A stretch of 64,000 bases of DNA from a virus. The notes beneath the pieces are model-generated. The model was not told the origin of the DNA, searched no databases, and saw only the letters and a program-made list of their open reading frames with translations. Below, piece after piece: positions 9,313-16,454 of this stretch. The translations under genes were made by a program, and so were the position numbers. The DNA is taken from positions 1-64,000 of the IMG/VR virus record IMGVR_UViG_3300044974_000825; one strand, given 5' to 3'. Within the stretch, counting starts at the first letter, position 1; each line of letters begins with the position of its first letter.

Positions 9313-9765
9313 ATGGAAAAATTTAATGACAAAGAGGCATTCAAAACTTGGGTCAAACAGAAAACTGAGACCAAAGAAGAGAGATATGCTCGTGTCAAAG
9401 AATATTGGAAAACTCGAGGTCCGTTTAAGGATAAAAACGATATTCCACAATTACCAATAGTAGATAAAGAAGAATGGGAACAGTTTTATATCCCAAAATT
9501 AATTGAGTTGGGTGCAATTCCAAAAAAAGACTTGGTTGTTGGCGAGTATTACATTGGTGACCACAGGTGTACAGGAATTGCGAGATGGAATGGTGATGTG
9601 TTTGAATATTGGAAATGGGAGTTTTTTCCTATGGAAGACGAATGTAACCATTTTGAAGATGATAATGGATTTGCCCTTTTTGTCCCAATAGGAATTGGGA
9701 CTAAAGAAGAATTTGATAAATATGGTTATGACGCATGGCTAAAAGAAAAAGAAAAAAAGAATTGA
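9313..9765 (+). CDS. hypothetical protein, 150 aa
   Basis: The protein has a charged helical N-terminal third and a central block (VVGEYYIGDHRCTGIARWNGDVFEYWKWEF) with conserved-looking tryptophans and histidine, followed by an acidic segment. No family was recognised. It starts four bases after a host-type -7 box, which predicts a leaderless mRNA, and is followed after 1 nt by the HAD phosphatase gene, so both probably form one operon. Confidence 0.7.
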   Translation: MEKFNDKEAFKTWVKQKTETKEERYARVKEYWKTRGPFKDKNDIPQLPIVDKEEWEQFYIPKLIELGAIPKKDLVVGEYYIGDHRCTGIARWNGDVFEYWKWEFFPMEDECNHFEDDNGFALFVPIGIGTKEEFDKYGYDAWLKEKEKKN

Positions 9766-9766
9766 T

Positions 9767-10390
9767 ATGAAAGTTATATTTTTAGACCATGACGGAGTAA
9801 TATGCTTATCTACTGAGTGGGGTGGTCGCCATAAAAAACAAAAGGAATGGGGCGGACGAAAATTGTCTATGACAAATAGTGAAGTCCCTTTAGATTGTAG
9901 ATTTGATAACTTCAATAAAAAGGCAATCAAAATCTTAAATGAAATCTTAGAAGAAACAGGAGCGGAAATCGTTGTGTCGTCTGATTGGAAAAGATGGGCA
10001 AACGTTGAGGAGATGGGTGAATATTATGAGTCTCAGGGAATCAAAAAGAAACCTATTGCATTTACCCCTAATTTGGGTCAATGTACTTGGTACATTGATG
10101 CATATCCTGCTGGTTTTATGTGGTCTCGAGCATGGGATTTGGAACAAACTAGAGTTATTGAAATTAAACAATACCTACATGACCATCCCGAGATTACTCA
10201 TTGGGTTTCTATTGATGATTTGAGAATGGGTAAAGAAGGTCTTGACTATAGTATACCTTACGAGCATGAGTGGGGATTAGATAATTTTGTTGAGACTCCG
10301 AAAAGTACTGAGGGTATCAAACAAACAGGTATTAAAGAAAAAATTATAAAATTTTTAAATAGTGAAATACAGGACAAGAAGATTAATTAA
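9767..10390 (+). CDS. HAD phosphatase of the RNA-repair (SAK) type
   Basis: The 207-residue protein starts with the HAD nucleophile motif FLDHDGV (D7, D9), has motif II in EIVVSSDWKRW and acidic motif IV in VSIDDLRMG. This layout matches the HAD domains described in Swiss-Army-Knife RNA repair proteins, which remove 3' phosphates from RNA ends. That role fits the kinase-like protein (38463), RNA ligase (39348) and cyclic-phosphate receiver (56202) elsewhere in the window, though they are not adjacent. Assignment to this HAD subgroup is from motif memory. Confidence 0.7.
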   Translation: MKVIFLDHDGVICLSTEWGGRHKKQKEWGGRKLSMTNSEVPLDCRFDNFNKKAIKILNEILEETGAEIVVSSDWKRWANVEEMGEYYESQGIKKKPIAFTPNLGQCTWYIDAYPAGFMWSRAWDLEQTRVIEIKQYLHDHPEITHWVSIDDLRMGKEGLDYSIPYEHEWGLDNFVETPKSTEGIKQTGIKEKIIKFLNSEIQDKKIN

Positions 10391-10736
10391 ACCAGAAGAT
10401 TTAAATCCAAGAGGAACCCTATTTGGTGGCAGGGTTCTTCAATGGATTGATGAAGAGTCTGCAATTTATGCAATATGCCAATTGAACAGTTCGAACATTG
10501 TAACCAAAGCAATGTCTGAAATAAATTTTGTGTCTACAGCAAAAGTTGGTGATGTTATTGAATTTGGATTAGATTTAGTTAAAATTGGTACTACATCCAT
10601 TACAATAGCTTGTGATGTTAGAAATAAAAAAACAAAAGATTCTATTATTAAAATTGATGAGATTGTATTTGTGTTATTAGACGGAAACGGAAAACCTTAC
10701 CCTCATGGAAAAACAAGAAAAACTGACGACAATTGA
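10362..10736 (+). CDS. hot-dog-fold acyl-CoA thioesterase
   Basis: The 124-residue protein has the acyl-CoA thioesterase signature NPRGTLFGGRVLQWIDEESA near the N-terminus and a matching hot-dog sheet core (SEINFVSTAKVGDVIEFGLDLVKIGTTSITI), as in YciA-type cytoplasmic enzymes. It starts at GTG inside the 3' end of the HAD gene (29 nt overlap), so it is translated from the same message. It would hydrolyse acyl-CoA esters; a thioesterase in a phage is unusual and may be an auxiliary metabolic gene. Confidence 0.8.
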   Translation: MKYRTRRLIKPEDLNPRGTLFGGRVLQWIDEESAIYAICQLNSSNIVTKAMSEINFVSTAKVGDVIEFGLDLVKIGTTSITIACDVRNKKTKDSIIKIDEIVFVLLDGNGKPYPHGKTRKTDDN

Positions 10737-10920
10737 CATTAAGAAATTAATCAAAGAAGAAGGTCATATCAGAAAATTTCATGGAATCGCCCCTGAAGGG
10801 TTTGTTTTAGTTCACGAAAATACATTAGAACAACTAAAGGACATGGATGTATGGTTAGAGTGGAAAATGGAAAAATTATCTATAGAAGAAATGAATAAAA
10901 TCAATTTTGATAATAATTAA
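10705..10920 (+). CDS. hypothetical protein, 71 aa
   Basis: Starts inside the thioesterase 3' end (32 nt overlap) and continues the operon. The product is charged and helical, with a small block HIRKFHGIAPEGFVLVHENTL that looks conserved. No family recognised. Confidence 0.6.
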   Translation: MEKQEKLTTIDIKKLIKEEGHIRKFHGIAPEGFVLVHENTLEQLKDMDVWLEWKMEKLSIEEMNKINFDNN

Positions 10921-10928
10921 AAATATAC

Positions 10929-10936
10929 TATATTTG
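10929..10936 (+). promoter_or_regulatory. Bacteroidota -7 box
   Basis: TATATTTG upstream of the 31-codon ORF and the structured RNA at 11065-11153. Confidence 0.5.
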
Positions 10937-10963
10937 TATTAAAGAAGTTAAATCGTTGAATGT

Positions 10964-11059
10964 ATGTCTTATTTGGATTTTGAGGTAGAACTCGACCCAA
11001 ATTGCTCTCAAGATTCTCAGGATGATTGGGACCAACACGGTGACAATTGCACATTTTAA
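10964..11059 (+). CDS. 31-aa small ORF, acidic and Cys-containing
   Basis: ATG to TAA encodes 31 residues beginning MSYLDFEVELDPNC, rich in D/Q and ending DNCTF. It has its own -7 box 27 nt upstream and is followed at once by a structured hairpin and T run. It resembles three other ~32-codon ORFs in this window (17101-17199, 21535-21633, 22918-23019) in size and cassette layout, not in sequence. Translation is unproven. Confidence 0.4.
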   Translation: MSYLDFEVELDPNCSQDSQDDWDQHGDNCTF

Positions 11060-11064
11060 CGTAT

Positions 11065-11153
11065 GATGGTCAAGTTGGTGTAACTGTCTGCAGCAGTGAA
11101 CGGGTGCTAGCTCCAAGGGTTAATATTCCCACCAACCTCTGACCATCTTTTTT
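11065..11153 (+). ncRNA. structured RNA or multi-branched terminator
   Basis: Perfect outer arms GATGGTCA (11065-11072) and TGACCATC (11140-11147) enclose second arms GTTGGTG/CACCAAC (11074-11080, 11130-11136), an inner CTGCAGCAG segment and GGG-TTAATATT-CCC, and end in T6. It is more elaborate than a simple terminator and vaguely tRNA-like in size (83 nt) but has no T-loop consensus. Confidence 0.55.
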
Positions 11154-11171
11154 ATTAAAAACAATTTTTTT

Positions 11172-11360
11172 ATGAAAAGACTATTAAGACGCGAACACGG
11201 AGAGATTGGAGGAGTTTGCGGAGGAATTGGAGATTATTTTAACATTGACGAAACTGTAGTACGAGTTTTGTTTTTAATTGGAATTTTCACTCCGTTTCCT
11301 ACGATTTTCACTTATTTTTTACTTTGGATATTCATTCCAAAAGATAGATTAATACCATGA
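11172..11360 (+). CDS. PspC-domain protein
   Basis: This 62-residue protein is a complete PspC domain: a basic N-terminus (KRLLRREHG), IGGVCGGIGDYFNIDETVVRVLF, and a membrane helix near residues 38-57. PspC proteins belong to envelope-stress (phage-shock) systems or act as small membrane regulators. As host-type gene content it could modulate the stress response of an infected cell; that is inference. Its stop overlaps the ATG of the next HAD gene. Confidence 0.85.
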   Translation: MKRLLRREHGEIGGVCGGIGDYFNIDETVVRVLFLIGIFTPFPTIFTYFLLWIFIPKDRLIP

Positions 11361-11749
11361 GTAAAGTAATTAAAAACCCAACATTATTTGTTGACATAGA
11401 CGGTACACTAGTTGAGTATCGTAAGTTTAGTGAGTTATCTGAATCAATACTTACCCCAATTCAGGATGTGATTGATTTTGTTAATAACCACTATGATAAT
11501 GGTTCAGTTGTTATGATAACAACAGCCAGACCTTCAACCTACGAATTATTTACCAAACAAGAATTAGAAAAGATTGGTGTAAAATACCATCAATTAATTA
11601 TGGATTGTGGTAGAGGTACAAGAGTCATTTTGAATGACAAAGACCCTGAAAATCCGATAGACAGAGCGGTTGGGATAAACTTAGATAGAAACGGTGGGTT
11701 AAAAAATATAACCATACCTGAGAGTGTAAAATCTTATGAGTCAAATTAA
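11357..11749 (+). CDS. HAD-superfamily hydrolase-like protein
   Basis: The 130-residue protein has the HAD nucleophile motif FVDIDGTLVEY (D13, D15) and a motif-II-like segment VVMITTARPSTYE, with a short cap. Similar small HADs occur in capsule and phosphotransfer gene sets. The substrate is unknown. It overlaps both neighbours by 4-14 nt, in a compact operon with PspC and DUF2061. Confidence 0.75.
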   Translation: MSKVIKNPTLFVDIDGTLVEYRKFSELSESILTPIQDVIDFVNNHYDNGSVVMITTARPSTYELFTKQELEKIGVKYHQLIMDCGRGTRVILNDKDPENPIDRAVGINLDRNGGLKNITIPESVKSYESN

Positions 11750-12035
11750 AGTATCTGCTAAGAGACACTTAGCAAAAACAATTAGTTATCGTATAATCAG
11801 CACATTAATAGGATTTTTAATAATGTGGGCAGTTAGTGGAAGTATAACAGTTGGAGCAGCATTTGGAGTTGCGGAATTAGTATATAAACCAATTCAGTAT
11901 TATATTCATGAAAGAATTTGGTATAGATATATAAAATATGGTTTGATTAAGATTAAAGACGAAAAACCAAAAAAAGAAGAACAAAAAGAAGAACAAAAAA
12001 CTAAGAGATTAGTTTATACTAAAAAGGCCAATTAA
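11736..12035 (+). CDS. DUF2061 membrane protein
   Basis: The block KRHLAKTISYRIISTLIGFLIMW and the later E..YKPIQYYIHERIWYRY are the hallmarks of DUF2061, a small two-helix inner-membrane family of unknown function, often beside sulfate-assimilation genes in bacteria. The C-terminus is a long charged tail rich in K and E. It overlaps the HAD gene by 14 nt. A terminator follows. Confidence 0.85.
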   Translation: MSQIKVSAKRHLAKTISYRIISTLIGFLIMWAVSGSITVGAAFGVAELVYKPIQYYIHERIWYRYIKYGLIKIKDEKPKKEEQKEEQKTKRLVYTKKAN

Positions 12036-12052
12036 TATTGGTCTTTTTTATT
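12021..12052 (+). terminator. rho-independent terminator
   Basis: AAGGCCAA-ttaata-TTGGTCTT hairpin and T run, overlapping the end of the DUF2061 gene. Confidence 0.65.
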
Positions 12053-12063
12053 TATGTCTATGA

Positions 12064-12070
12064 TATTTAT
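12064..12070 (+). promoter_or_regulatory. candidate late-promoter box TATTTAT
   Basis: 6 nt before the ATG at 12077 of the M23 peptidase gene. Confidence 0.45.
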
Positions 12071-12076
12071 TTCAAT

Positions 12077-13954
12077 ATGAGCATAGATAAAAAAATCTTA
12101 GAAATCTACAATCAGATTACCGAATCACAAAAGTCAATTATAAAAACGATTGGTTTAAATGAAGCCGCTTTGGAAGCTCCATTAGATACTGTAAGAGTAA
12201 ATTCTGGTTTTGGACCAAGATGGGGTAGATTACATAATGGTGTTGATTTAGCTGCGGACGCAGCAAATGTTAAATCTCCTGCGGATGGTGTTGTTGACAT
12301 TGCCGCAATCAAAAATGATGATTGTGGAGGTACTATCATGATTAATCATGCTGACGGTTATAAATCAGGGTATTGCCACATGCAAAAAATTAATGTAAGA
12401 GCAGGTCAAAAAGTTCAAAAAGGTGAAGTAATCGGAATTAGTGGTGGTGGTCCTAATGACCCTGGTAAAGGTAGAAGTGATGGTAGACATTTACATTTTA
12501 CTTTAAGAAAAGATGGTCAAGTTGTTGACCCTATGAATTTTATTGGCAAAGAAGGTATTGTCATGACAGGAAGTACCCCTGAATCCTCGTCTAAAGCATC
12601 AGAAGATGCGTATGATTATGCAACGTCTAAAAATAAATCCACAACAAGTTCATCACCAAAATATGCTGAGGTTGTTGGTACAGTAACAAGTGCAGAAGGA
12701 ATGAACGAAGAAATACAAGAAATTTTAAAACTTTACGATATAATTCTTAAAGAAGCCTCTTCCGCAAGTAGTGAATTATTTGGTGGTAATAACGTAAAAA
12801 TACCTGTAGACGGGGCTCACGCAGGTCAATCAGGATGGCAAAGTAATAATGCTTGGGATATTGCGGCACCCGTAGGTACACCTGTTTATGCATTAGCCGA
12901 TGGAGTTGCCCAAACATTTTCAGACTATGGAAGAGAGGTTAGAGCAACCCAAGGAAAAAAACTTTACGGTCAAAGTTTTACAGTGAAAAGTGACGGAGGT
13001 CTTCCAAGTATTTATTACACACATTTGGAAGGCTCACCTGTAACAAAAGGAGCAACAATCAAGTGCGGTCAATTTTTAGGTTATATTATGGATTTTCCTA
13101 ATAGTAGTTACGACCACGTTCACATTGGAGTTGAGACTGGAAACATACGACAGTTTTTGAATGATGATGGTACAATGAAATGTGCAAAAGGTCAACAAAT
13201 TACTGGAGGAGAAATTAGTAATTCTCCTTCTACTGATGACGCATCATCAAAAGCGTATGATTATGCCGTTAGTAAACAATCTTCACAAACATCATCAAGT
13301 ATTCCAAAATATGCAGAAGTTGTTGGGACTGTGACAAGTGCCGAAGGGTTGAATGAGCAGAGAAATTTTGGTAAAAATATATCAAACAGATATGGTAGGG
13401 TTATAATTCCAAAAGATGATAATCCAAAAATTAAATCTCCAATATCTGGTGTTATTAACAATAAAAAGTATTTTTCGGGTTGCGCAAATCAATTAACTAT
13501 TGAAAATAATGACAACGGAACTGTTTATTTACAATATTGTGGTATATCAAATGTAAAAGTTAGTAATGGTAGGAGAGTAAATGTTGGTGATGTATTAGGT
13601 ACTACTGATTCGGATGTAGAAGCTATTATGTATGATAGTAGGTGGAATAGAATTAATATTCCTTCTAAGGATTTAAAAATAGATAAAAAAGAAAAGGATA
13701 AAGAAGAAGAGGTAGATAAAACAAGAAAAAGTTCTGACCCTGAGTATTTTGACCCTCTTATGGCATCTATTATGGGTATTCCAGGTAAATTGTTTCAAGA
13801 TAAATATGATAAGTCAGGTAACAGAACAGAAAAAAGATATGGTGGTGTTGCCGACAAACAACAAGTAGACCCATGGGTTTTAAATTTCTTAAAAGACCCA
13901 TTCAATAGAAAAAAGGTTAATGAAAATATAGAAAAAATTAAAAAGATGTTATAA
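12077..13954 (+). CDS. multi-domain M23 peptidase, putative virion wall hydrolase
   Basis: The ATG at 12077 is chosen because a TATTTAT box ends 6 nt before it; product 625 residues. A helical leader (IDKKILEIYNQITESQKSI) is followed by an M23 endopeptidase domain (about 35-160) with HNGVDL and HLHF zinc ligands. A second M23-like domain (about 250-380) keeps HVHIGVE but has NAWDIA where the first histidine is expected. A third copy (about 440-550) lacks both. Linkers carry the repeated element KYAEVVGTVTSAEG(M/L)NE. It probably cuts peptidoglycan peptides during entry or exit; only the first domain looks catalytically complete. Confidence 0.85.
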   Translation: MSIDKKILEIYNQITESQKSIIKTIGLNEAALEAPLDTVRVNSGFGPRWGRLHNGVDLAADAANVKSPADGVVDIAAIKNDDCGGTIMINHADGYKSGYCHMQKINVRAGQKVQKGEVIGISGGGPNDPGKGRSDGRHLHFTLRKDGQVVDPMNFIGKEGIVMTGSTPESSSKASEDAYDYATSKNKSTTSSSPKYAEVVGTVTSAEGMNEEIQEILKLYDIILKEASSASSELFGGNNVKIPVDGAHAGQSGWQSNNAWDIAAPVGTPVYALADGVAQTFSDYGREVRATQGKKLYGQSFTVKSDGGLPSIYYTHLEGSPVTKGATIKCGQFLGYIMDFPNSSYDHVHIGVETGNIRQFLNDDGTMKCAKGQQITGGEISNSPSTDDASSKAYDYAVSKQSSQTSSSIPKYAEVVGTVTSAEGLNEQRNFGKNISNRYGRVIIPKDDNPKIKSPISGVINNKKYFSGCANQLTIENNDNGTVYLQYCGISNVKVSNGRRVNVGDVLGTTDSDVEAIMYDSRWNRINIPSKDLKIDKKEKDKEEEVDKTRKSSDPEYFDPLMASIMGIPGKLFQDKYDKSGNRTEKRYGGVADKQQVDPWVLNFLKDPFNRKKVNENIEKIKKML

Positions 13955-13957
13955 TAA

Positions 13958-13986
13958 AAAACCCACCATTAGGTGGGTTTTGTTTT
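13958..13986. terminator. bidirectional terminator
   Basis: CCCACC-atta-GGTGGG flanked by A and T runs, between convergent genes. Confidence 0.75.
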
Positions 13987-14003
13987 TAAGGGAAAGTTAT
14001 AAA

Positions 14004-14195
14004 TTATTTTACTTCTTCTACTTTCTCAACATCAGCTTTAACTGAATCAACTGCCACTGCAGATGAATCAACTTTAACTGAATCAACAGCTACTGCAGTT
14101 GAATCAACCGCTTCTGTAGATTTACCAGTCCCGTTTCCGCAAGATGCTAACATTGTTGTTGCTGCAATTGCAAATAGTGCTACGATTTTTTTCAT
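14004..14195 (-). CDS. small repeat-containing lipoprotein
   Basis: The start at 14195 gives a 63-residue protein with a lipoprotein signal (MKKIVALFAIAATTML-ASC) and a mature part made of imperfect repeats of AVAVDSVK(V/A)D. It resembles small Bacteroidota outer-membrane lipoproteins. The role is unknown; a phage lipoprotein may alter the surface of the infected cell. A further upstream in-frame ATG would place extra residues before the signal and is less likely. Confidence 0.75.
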   Translation of the reverse strand: MKKIVALFAIAATTMLASCGNGTGKSTEAVDSTAVAVDSVKVDSSAVAVDSVKADVEKVEEVK

Positions 14196-14312
14196 GTTTT
14201 TTTGTTTTTTGTTTGTTATGTATTTTATTAACTTATGAACCATAAATATATGAAGAATTATCTTATGTGTCAATTATTTTAAAAGTTTTTTTTTGTTAAA
14301 ATTTTGTTATGC

Positions 14313-14397
14313 GGAGAGTGTTGGGCTCGAACCAACGCGGCTGTTACACCCTACCTGTTTAGCAAACAGGCCCCTTCACCAACTTGGGTAACCCTCC
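14313..14397 (-). tRNA. tRNA-Ser(GCU)
   Basis: Acceptor GGAGGGT/ACTCTCC, anticodon loop TTGCTAA, long variable arm, T-loop GTTCGAG. No encoded CCA. Confidence 0.92.
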
Positions 14398-14736
14398 TTA
14401 TTGTAATAATTGTATTAAATAATAAGATAATTTATATCCTGTAAACGCACCAAGAGCTGATGGTAATGGGAAAACAATCATTTTACCTAAATCTGTAACG
14501 TATTTTGGTCTGTTAACAATCTTACCCATATAAAAGTAATATGTTAAGTACCCTAATAACACCGCTAAATCCGTTCTTGTTGCAATGAATACAACAATAG
14601 TCGCACCAATAAAACCAAAAGTAAAATTATCTCTAACTCCTTCCCAAATTTCAAATGTGGTAGCCTCTTTGTACTCTTTAACAATTTTTTTAAACTTTGT
14701 TCTGTTTGTCTGTTTTTTTTTAATTTGTGATTCCAT
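14398..14736 (-). CDS. small membrane protein, 112 aa
   Basis: A basic, lysine-rich N-terminus of about 35 residues precedes two hydrophobic segments (about 38-72) and a further weak one near 88-110. No family recognised. It lies between two tRNA genes on the same strand with 0-2 nt gaps, so it is probably cotranscribed with them. Confidence 0.65.
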   Translation of the reverse strand: MESQIKKKQTNRTKFKKIVKEYKEATTFEIWEGVRDNFTFGFIGATIVVFIATRTDLAVLLGYLTYYFYMGKIVNRPKYVTDLGKMIVFPLPSALGAFTGYKLSYYLIQLLQ

Positions 14737-14738
14737 GT

Positions 14739-14811
14739 TGGAATAGATGGATTCGAACCATCGACATCTACCGTATCAGGATAGCGCTCTAACCAACTGA
14801 GCTATATTCCA
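14739..14811 (-). tRNA. tRNA-Ile(GAU)
   Basis: Acceptor TGGAATA/TATTCCA, anticodon stem CTATC/GGTAG, loop CTGATAC, canonical T-arm. Confidence 0.92.
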
Positions 14812-14817
14812 ATGTGC

Positions 14818-14986
14818 TGTAAGGGAAGGAGTCGAACCTTCAAGAGGAGATTCAATTGATAACACAACGCTTGCAAGCTGGTGGTCTACCCCATATTATC
14901 AATCTATTTCTTTGTCCCCGCCCCCGAGACAGGAGGGTGCGTATGCCAAGGTCATAACTGAGACAACCTAATTTCGCCACCTTACA
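14818..14986 (-). ncRNA. interrupted tRNA-like gene
   Basis: A 7-bp acceptor (TGTAAGG/CCTTACA) and a perfect T-arm (GAAGG-TTCGACT-CCTTC) sit in register, but the span is 169 nt instead of about 75-90. The 5' part begins like a leucine tRNA D-arm (GGTGGCGAAATT). Inside lie a 7-bp helix TTGTCTC/GGGACAA, an 8-bp helix ATTGATAA/TTATCAAT and a loop TTGCAAGC. The anticodon cannot be fixed: CAA (Leu) or GCA (Cys) are possible readings. It is either an intron- or insertion-bearing tRNA or a tRNA-like RNA. Confidence 0.5.
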
Positions 14987-14992
14987 ATTTGC

Positions 14993-15078
14993 GGAGGAAC
15001 AGGGATTCGAACCCCAGATACCCTTTCGAGTATGCCAGTTTTCAAGACTGGTGCAATCAACCGCTCTGCCATTCCTCC
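14993..15078 (-). tRNA. tRNA-Ser(UGA)
   Basis: Acceptor GGAGGAA/TTCCTCC, loop CTTGAAA, long variable arm. Confidence 0.93.
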
Positions 15079-15082
15079 AAAT

Positions 15083-15182
15083 AAAAGTGTTTTGGTCAAC
15101 CACTCGCTACCCACCGCAGTATGACGATTCCCCCTGTGGTCATCGTACTTACGCCTAAGCCTTGTCCGTTGTAAACACTTTT
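15083..15182 (-). ncRNA. structured non-tRNA element in the tRNA array (A)
   Basis: Perfect 10-nt terminal inverted repeat AAAAGTGTTT (15083-15092)/AAACACTTTT (15173-15182) encloses 80 nt with an inner ATGAC/GTCAT helix. It fills the whole space between tRNA-Ser and tRNA-His. It shares GCGTAAGT and AGCGAGTGGTTG with the region at 21535-21633. No T-arm. Confidence 0.45.
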
Positions 15183-15183
15183 G

Positions 15184-15257
15184 GGTGACTAACGGGAATC
15201 GAACCCGTGACAACTTGAACCACAATCAAGCGCTCTACCTACTGAGCTATAGACACC
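15184..15257 (-). tRNA. tRNA-His(GUG)
   Basis: Anticodon arm CTTGA-TTGTGGT-TCAAG. Acceptor GGTGTCT/AGTCACC has one T-T mismatch. The discriminator is C, as expected for tRNA-His. Confidence 0.9.
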
Positions 15258-15263
15258 ATATGT

Positions 15264-15332
15264 TGCGTGTATGAGGTTCGAACTCACTTGACCTTCCTTA
15301 TGAGAGAAAGTTCTTTCCCACTAAGCCACGCA
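15264..15332 (-). tRNA. tRNA-Met(CAU), short D-arm
   Basis: Loop CTCATAA, acceptor TGCGTGG/ACACGCA with a G-A at the inner pair, total 69 nt because the D-arm is reduced to 3 bp (CTT/AAG). Could be Met, initiator Met, or Ile decoded through lysidine. Confidence 0.8.
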
Positions 15333-15339
15333 GTTTAGT

Positions 15340-15410
15340 GGTTTTATTAGGACTCGAACCCAAACTCCGAAATCCGTAGTTTCGTGTGCTATCCATTACA
15401 CCATAAAACC
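15340..15410 (-). tRNA. tRNA-Arg(ACG)
   Basis: Acceptor GGTTTTA/TAAAACC, anticodon arm CGAAA-CTACGGA-TTTCG. Confidence 0.93.
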
Positions 15411-15415
15411 GTTGT

Positions 15416-15485
15416 TGTCCCTCAGGGATTCGAACCCCAACTGGATGGACCAAAACCACCTGTACTACCGTTATACTAAAGGACA
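15416..15485 (-). tRNA. tRNA-Gln(UUG)
   Basis: Acceptor TGTCCTT/AGGGACA, anticodon loop TTTTGGT. Confidence 0.9.
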
Positions 15486-15494
15486 CTTTAGTGT

Positions 15495-15573
15495 GGGAGT
15501 GGAGGGATTCGAACCCCCAATGTCGACGACCACAGATTTACAGTCTGCTAAGCAACCGTTGCTCAACACTCCC
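15495..15573 (-). tRNA. tRNA-Tyr(GUA)
   Basis: Acceptor GGGAGTG/CACTCCC, loop CTGTAAA, long variable arm. Confidence 0.93.
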
Positions 15574-15807
15574 AAGTTAGGAAAGGAGAAGATGGTCGAG
15601 TGGACATCTCCTTTTACGATTGGCATTACTCAGGTGTATTTCTCCCAACTCCGATGATACCGACCAAAATACACTCTCATGTCATAGGTACCACCATTCC
15701 CCAATCAACCTATAAAACGATAATAGAATGTCCCAGCCGTCTCCTTCTCTTATCTAACATACACTAACAGCTAAATACGGCTTGACTGATTATACTGTAT
15801 GTTTTGC
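15574..15807 (-). ncRNA. gene-free spacer with strong hairpins (G)
   Basis: No ORF of note. Contains inverted repeats AAGGAGA/TCTCCTT (15583-15589, 15607-15613) with an inner GATG/CATC, and GTGTATTT/AAATACAC (15634-15641, 15667-15674). May be a structured RNA or tRNA-processing spacer; strand is taken from the flanking tRNAs. Confidence 0.35.
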
Positions 15808-15880
15808 ACGGGTGGAGAGGTTCGAACTCCCGACAACTGGTTTTGGAGACCAGTACTCTACCAAACTGAGCTACACCCGC
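15808..15880 (-). tRNA. tRNA-Trp(CCA)
   Basis: Anticodon arm CTGGT-CTCCAAA-ACCAG; acceptor GCGGGTG/CACCCGT. Confidence 0.93.
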
Positions 15881-15885
15881 TTATA

Positions 15886-16128
15886 TTACCTATACTTCCT
15901 GATAATCTTCATTATCTCTCCGATATCTGTAAGTTCCATCTTTTGTCCGACACGGATTGGATAGAATGCCACGGTAAATCCGTGGTTTCCACAAAAACGT
16001 TCGGTTACTCTTTTTCCATTAACTTTTTCAAGATAAATCCATGGAATGTTACCTGCGAATTCACATTTGATTCCCAGTTTGTCCATTCTTCTTCTGAAAT
16101 CGTTTAATACTCTTGTGTCTGTTTCCAT
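15886..16128 (-). CDS. conserved small phage protein, 80 aa
   Basis: The protein has the pattern IPWIYLEKVNGKRVTERFCGNHGFTVAFYPI...IGEIMKIIRKY, seen in many T4-like phages as a short protein of unknown function. It lies between tRNA-Trp and tRNA-Cys on the same strand and is probably read from the tRNA transcript. Confidence 0.75.
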   Translation of the reverse strand: METDTRVLNDFRRRMDKLGIKCEFAGNIPWIYLEKVNGKRVTERFCGNHGFTVAFYPIRVGQKMELTDIGEIMKIIRKYR

Positions 16129-16143
16129 AAGTTTATTTTTTGA

Positions 16144-16214
16144 GGTCGAACCCAGAATCGAACTGGGGTAATTAGTTTTGCAGACTAACGCCTAAGCCGC
16201 TCGGCCACCCGACC
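16144..16214 (-). tRNA. tRNA-Cys(GCA)
   Basis: Anticodon arm TTAGT-CTGCAAA-ACTAA; acceptor GGTCGGG/TTCGACC with two G-U pairs. Confidence 0.92.
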
Positions 16215-16220
16215 ATTGTT

Positions 16221-16454
16221 TTATTTAACCATATCAAAGTTAATCATATTCTCTGACATTAATTCACGAAGTTCATTTCTTATTTCCTGATATGCGTCAT
16301 ACTTGTCCTGTGGTAAATCATCGGAAGCATATTTAGTTTTCGCTCTCAATGATTGGTCCAAATCCCAAAGTATTGACCACATCTTCATTCCTTTAGTTGC
16401 CAAGTCGAAATCTTGTTGGTCCTCAGGTAAATTAAATTCTAAAACAGCTTTCAT
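16221..16454 (-). CDS. conserved small phage protein, 77 aa
   Basis: The start at 16454 gives MKAVLEFNLPEDQQDFDLA, with SILWDLDQSLRAKTKYAS in the middle, a pattern common in short proteins of large phages. Function unknown. The longer upstream frame is rejected because it runs through the neighbouring gene. Confidence 0.75.
   Translation of the reverse strand: MKAVLEFNLPEDQQDFDLATKGMKMWSILWDLDQSLRAKTKYASDDLPQDKYDAYQEIRNELRELMSENMINFDMVK

Noticed and set aside
14818-14986. Group I intron in the tRNA-like gene
   Set aside because: The extra sequence is under about 100 nt and no group I core motifs were seen; smaller than known tRNA group I introns.
15574-15807. Hidden coding gene in the spacer between tRNA-Tyr and tRNA-Trp
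   Set aside because: Only very short frames occur and none has a promoter or conserved look; hairpins dominate.
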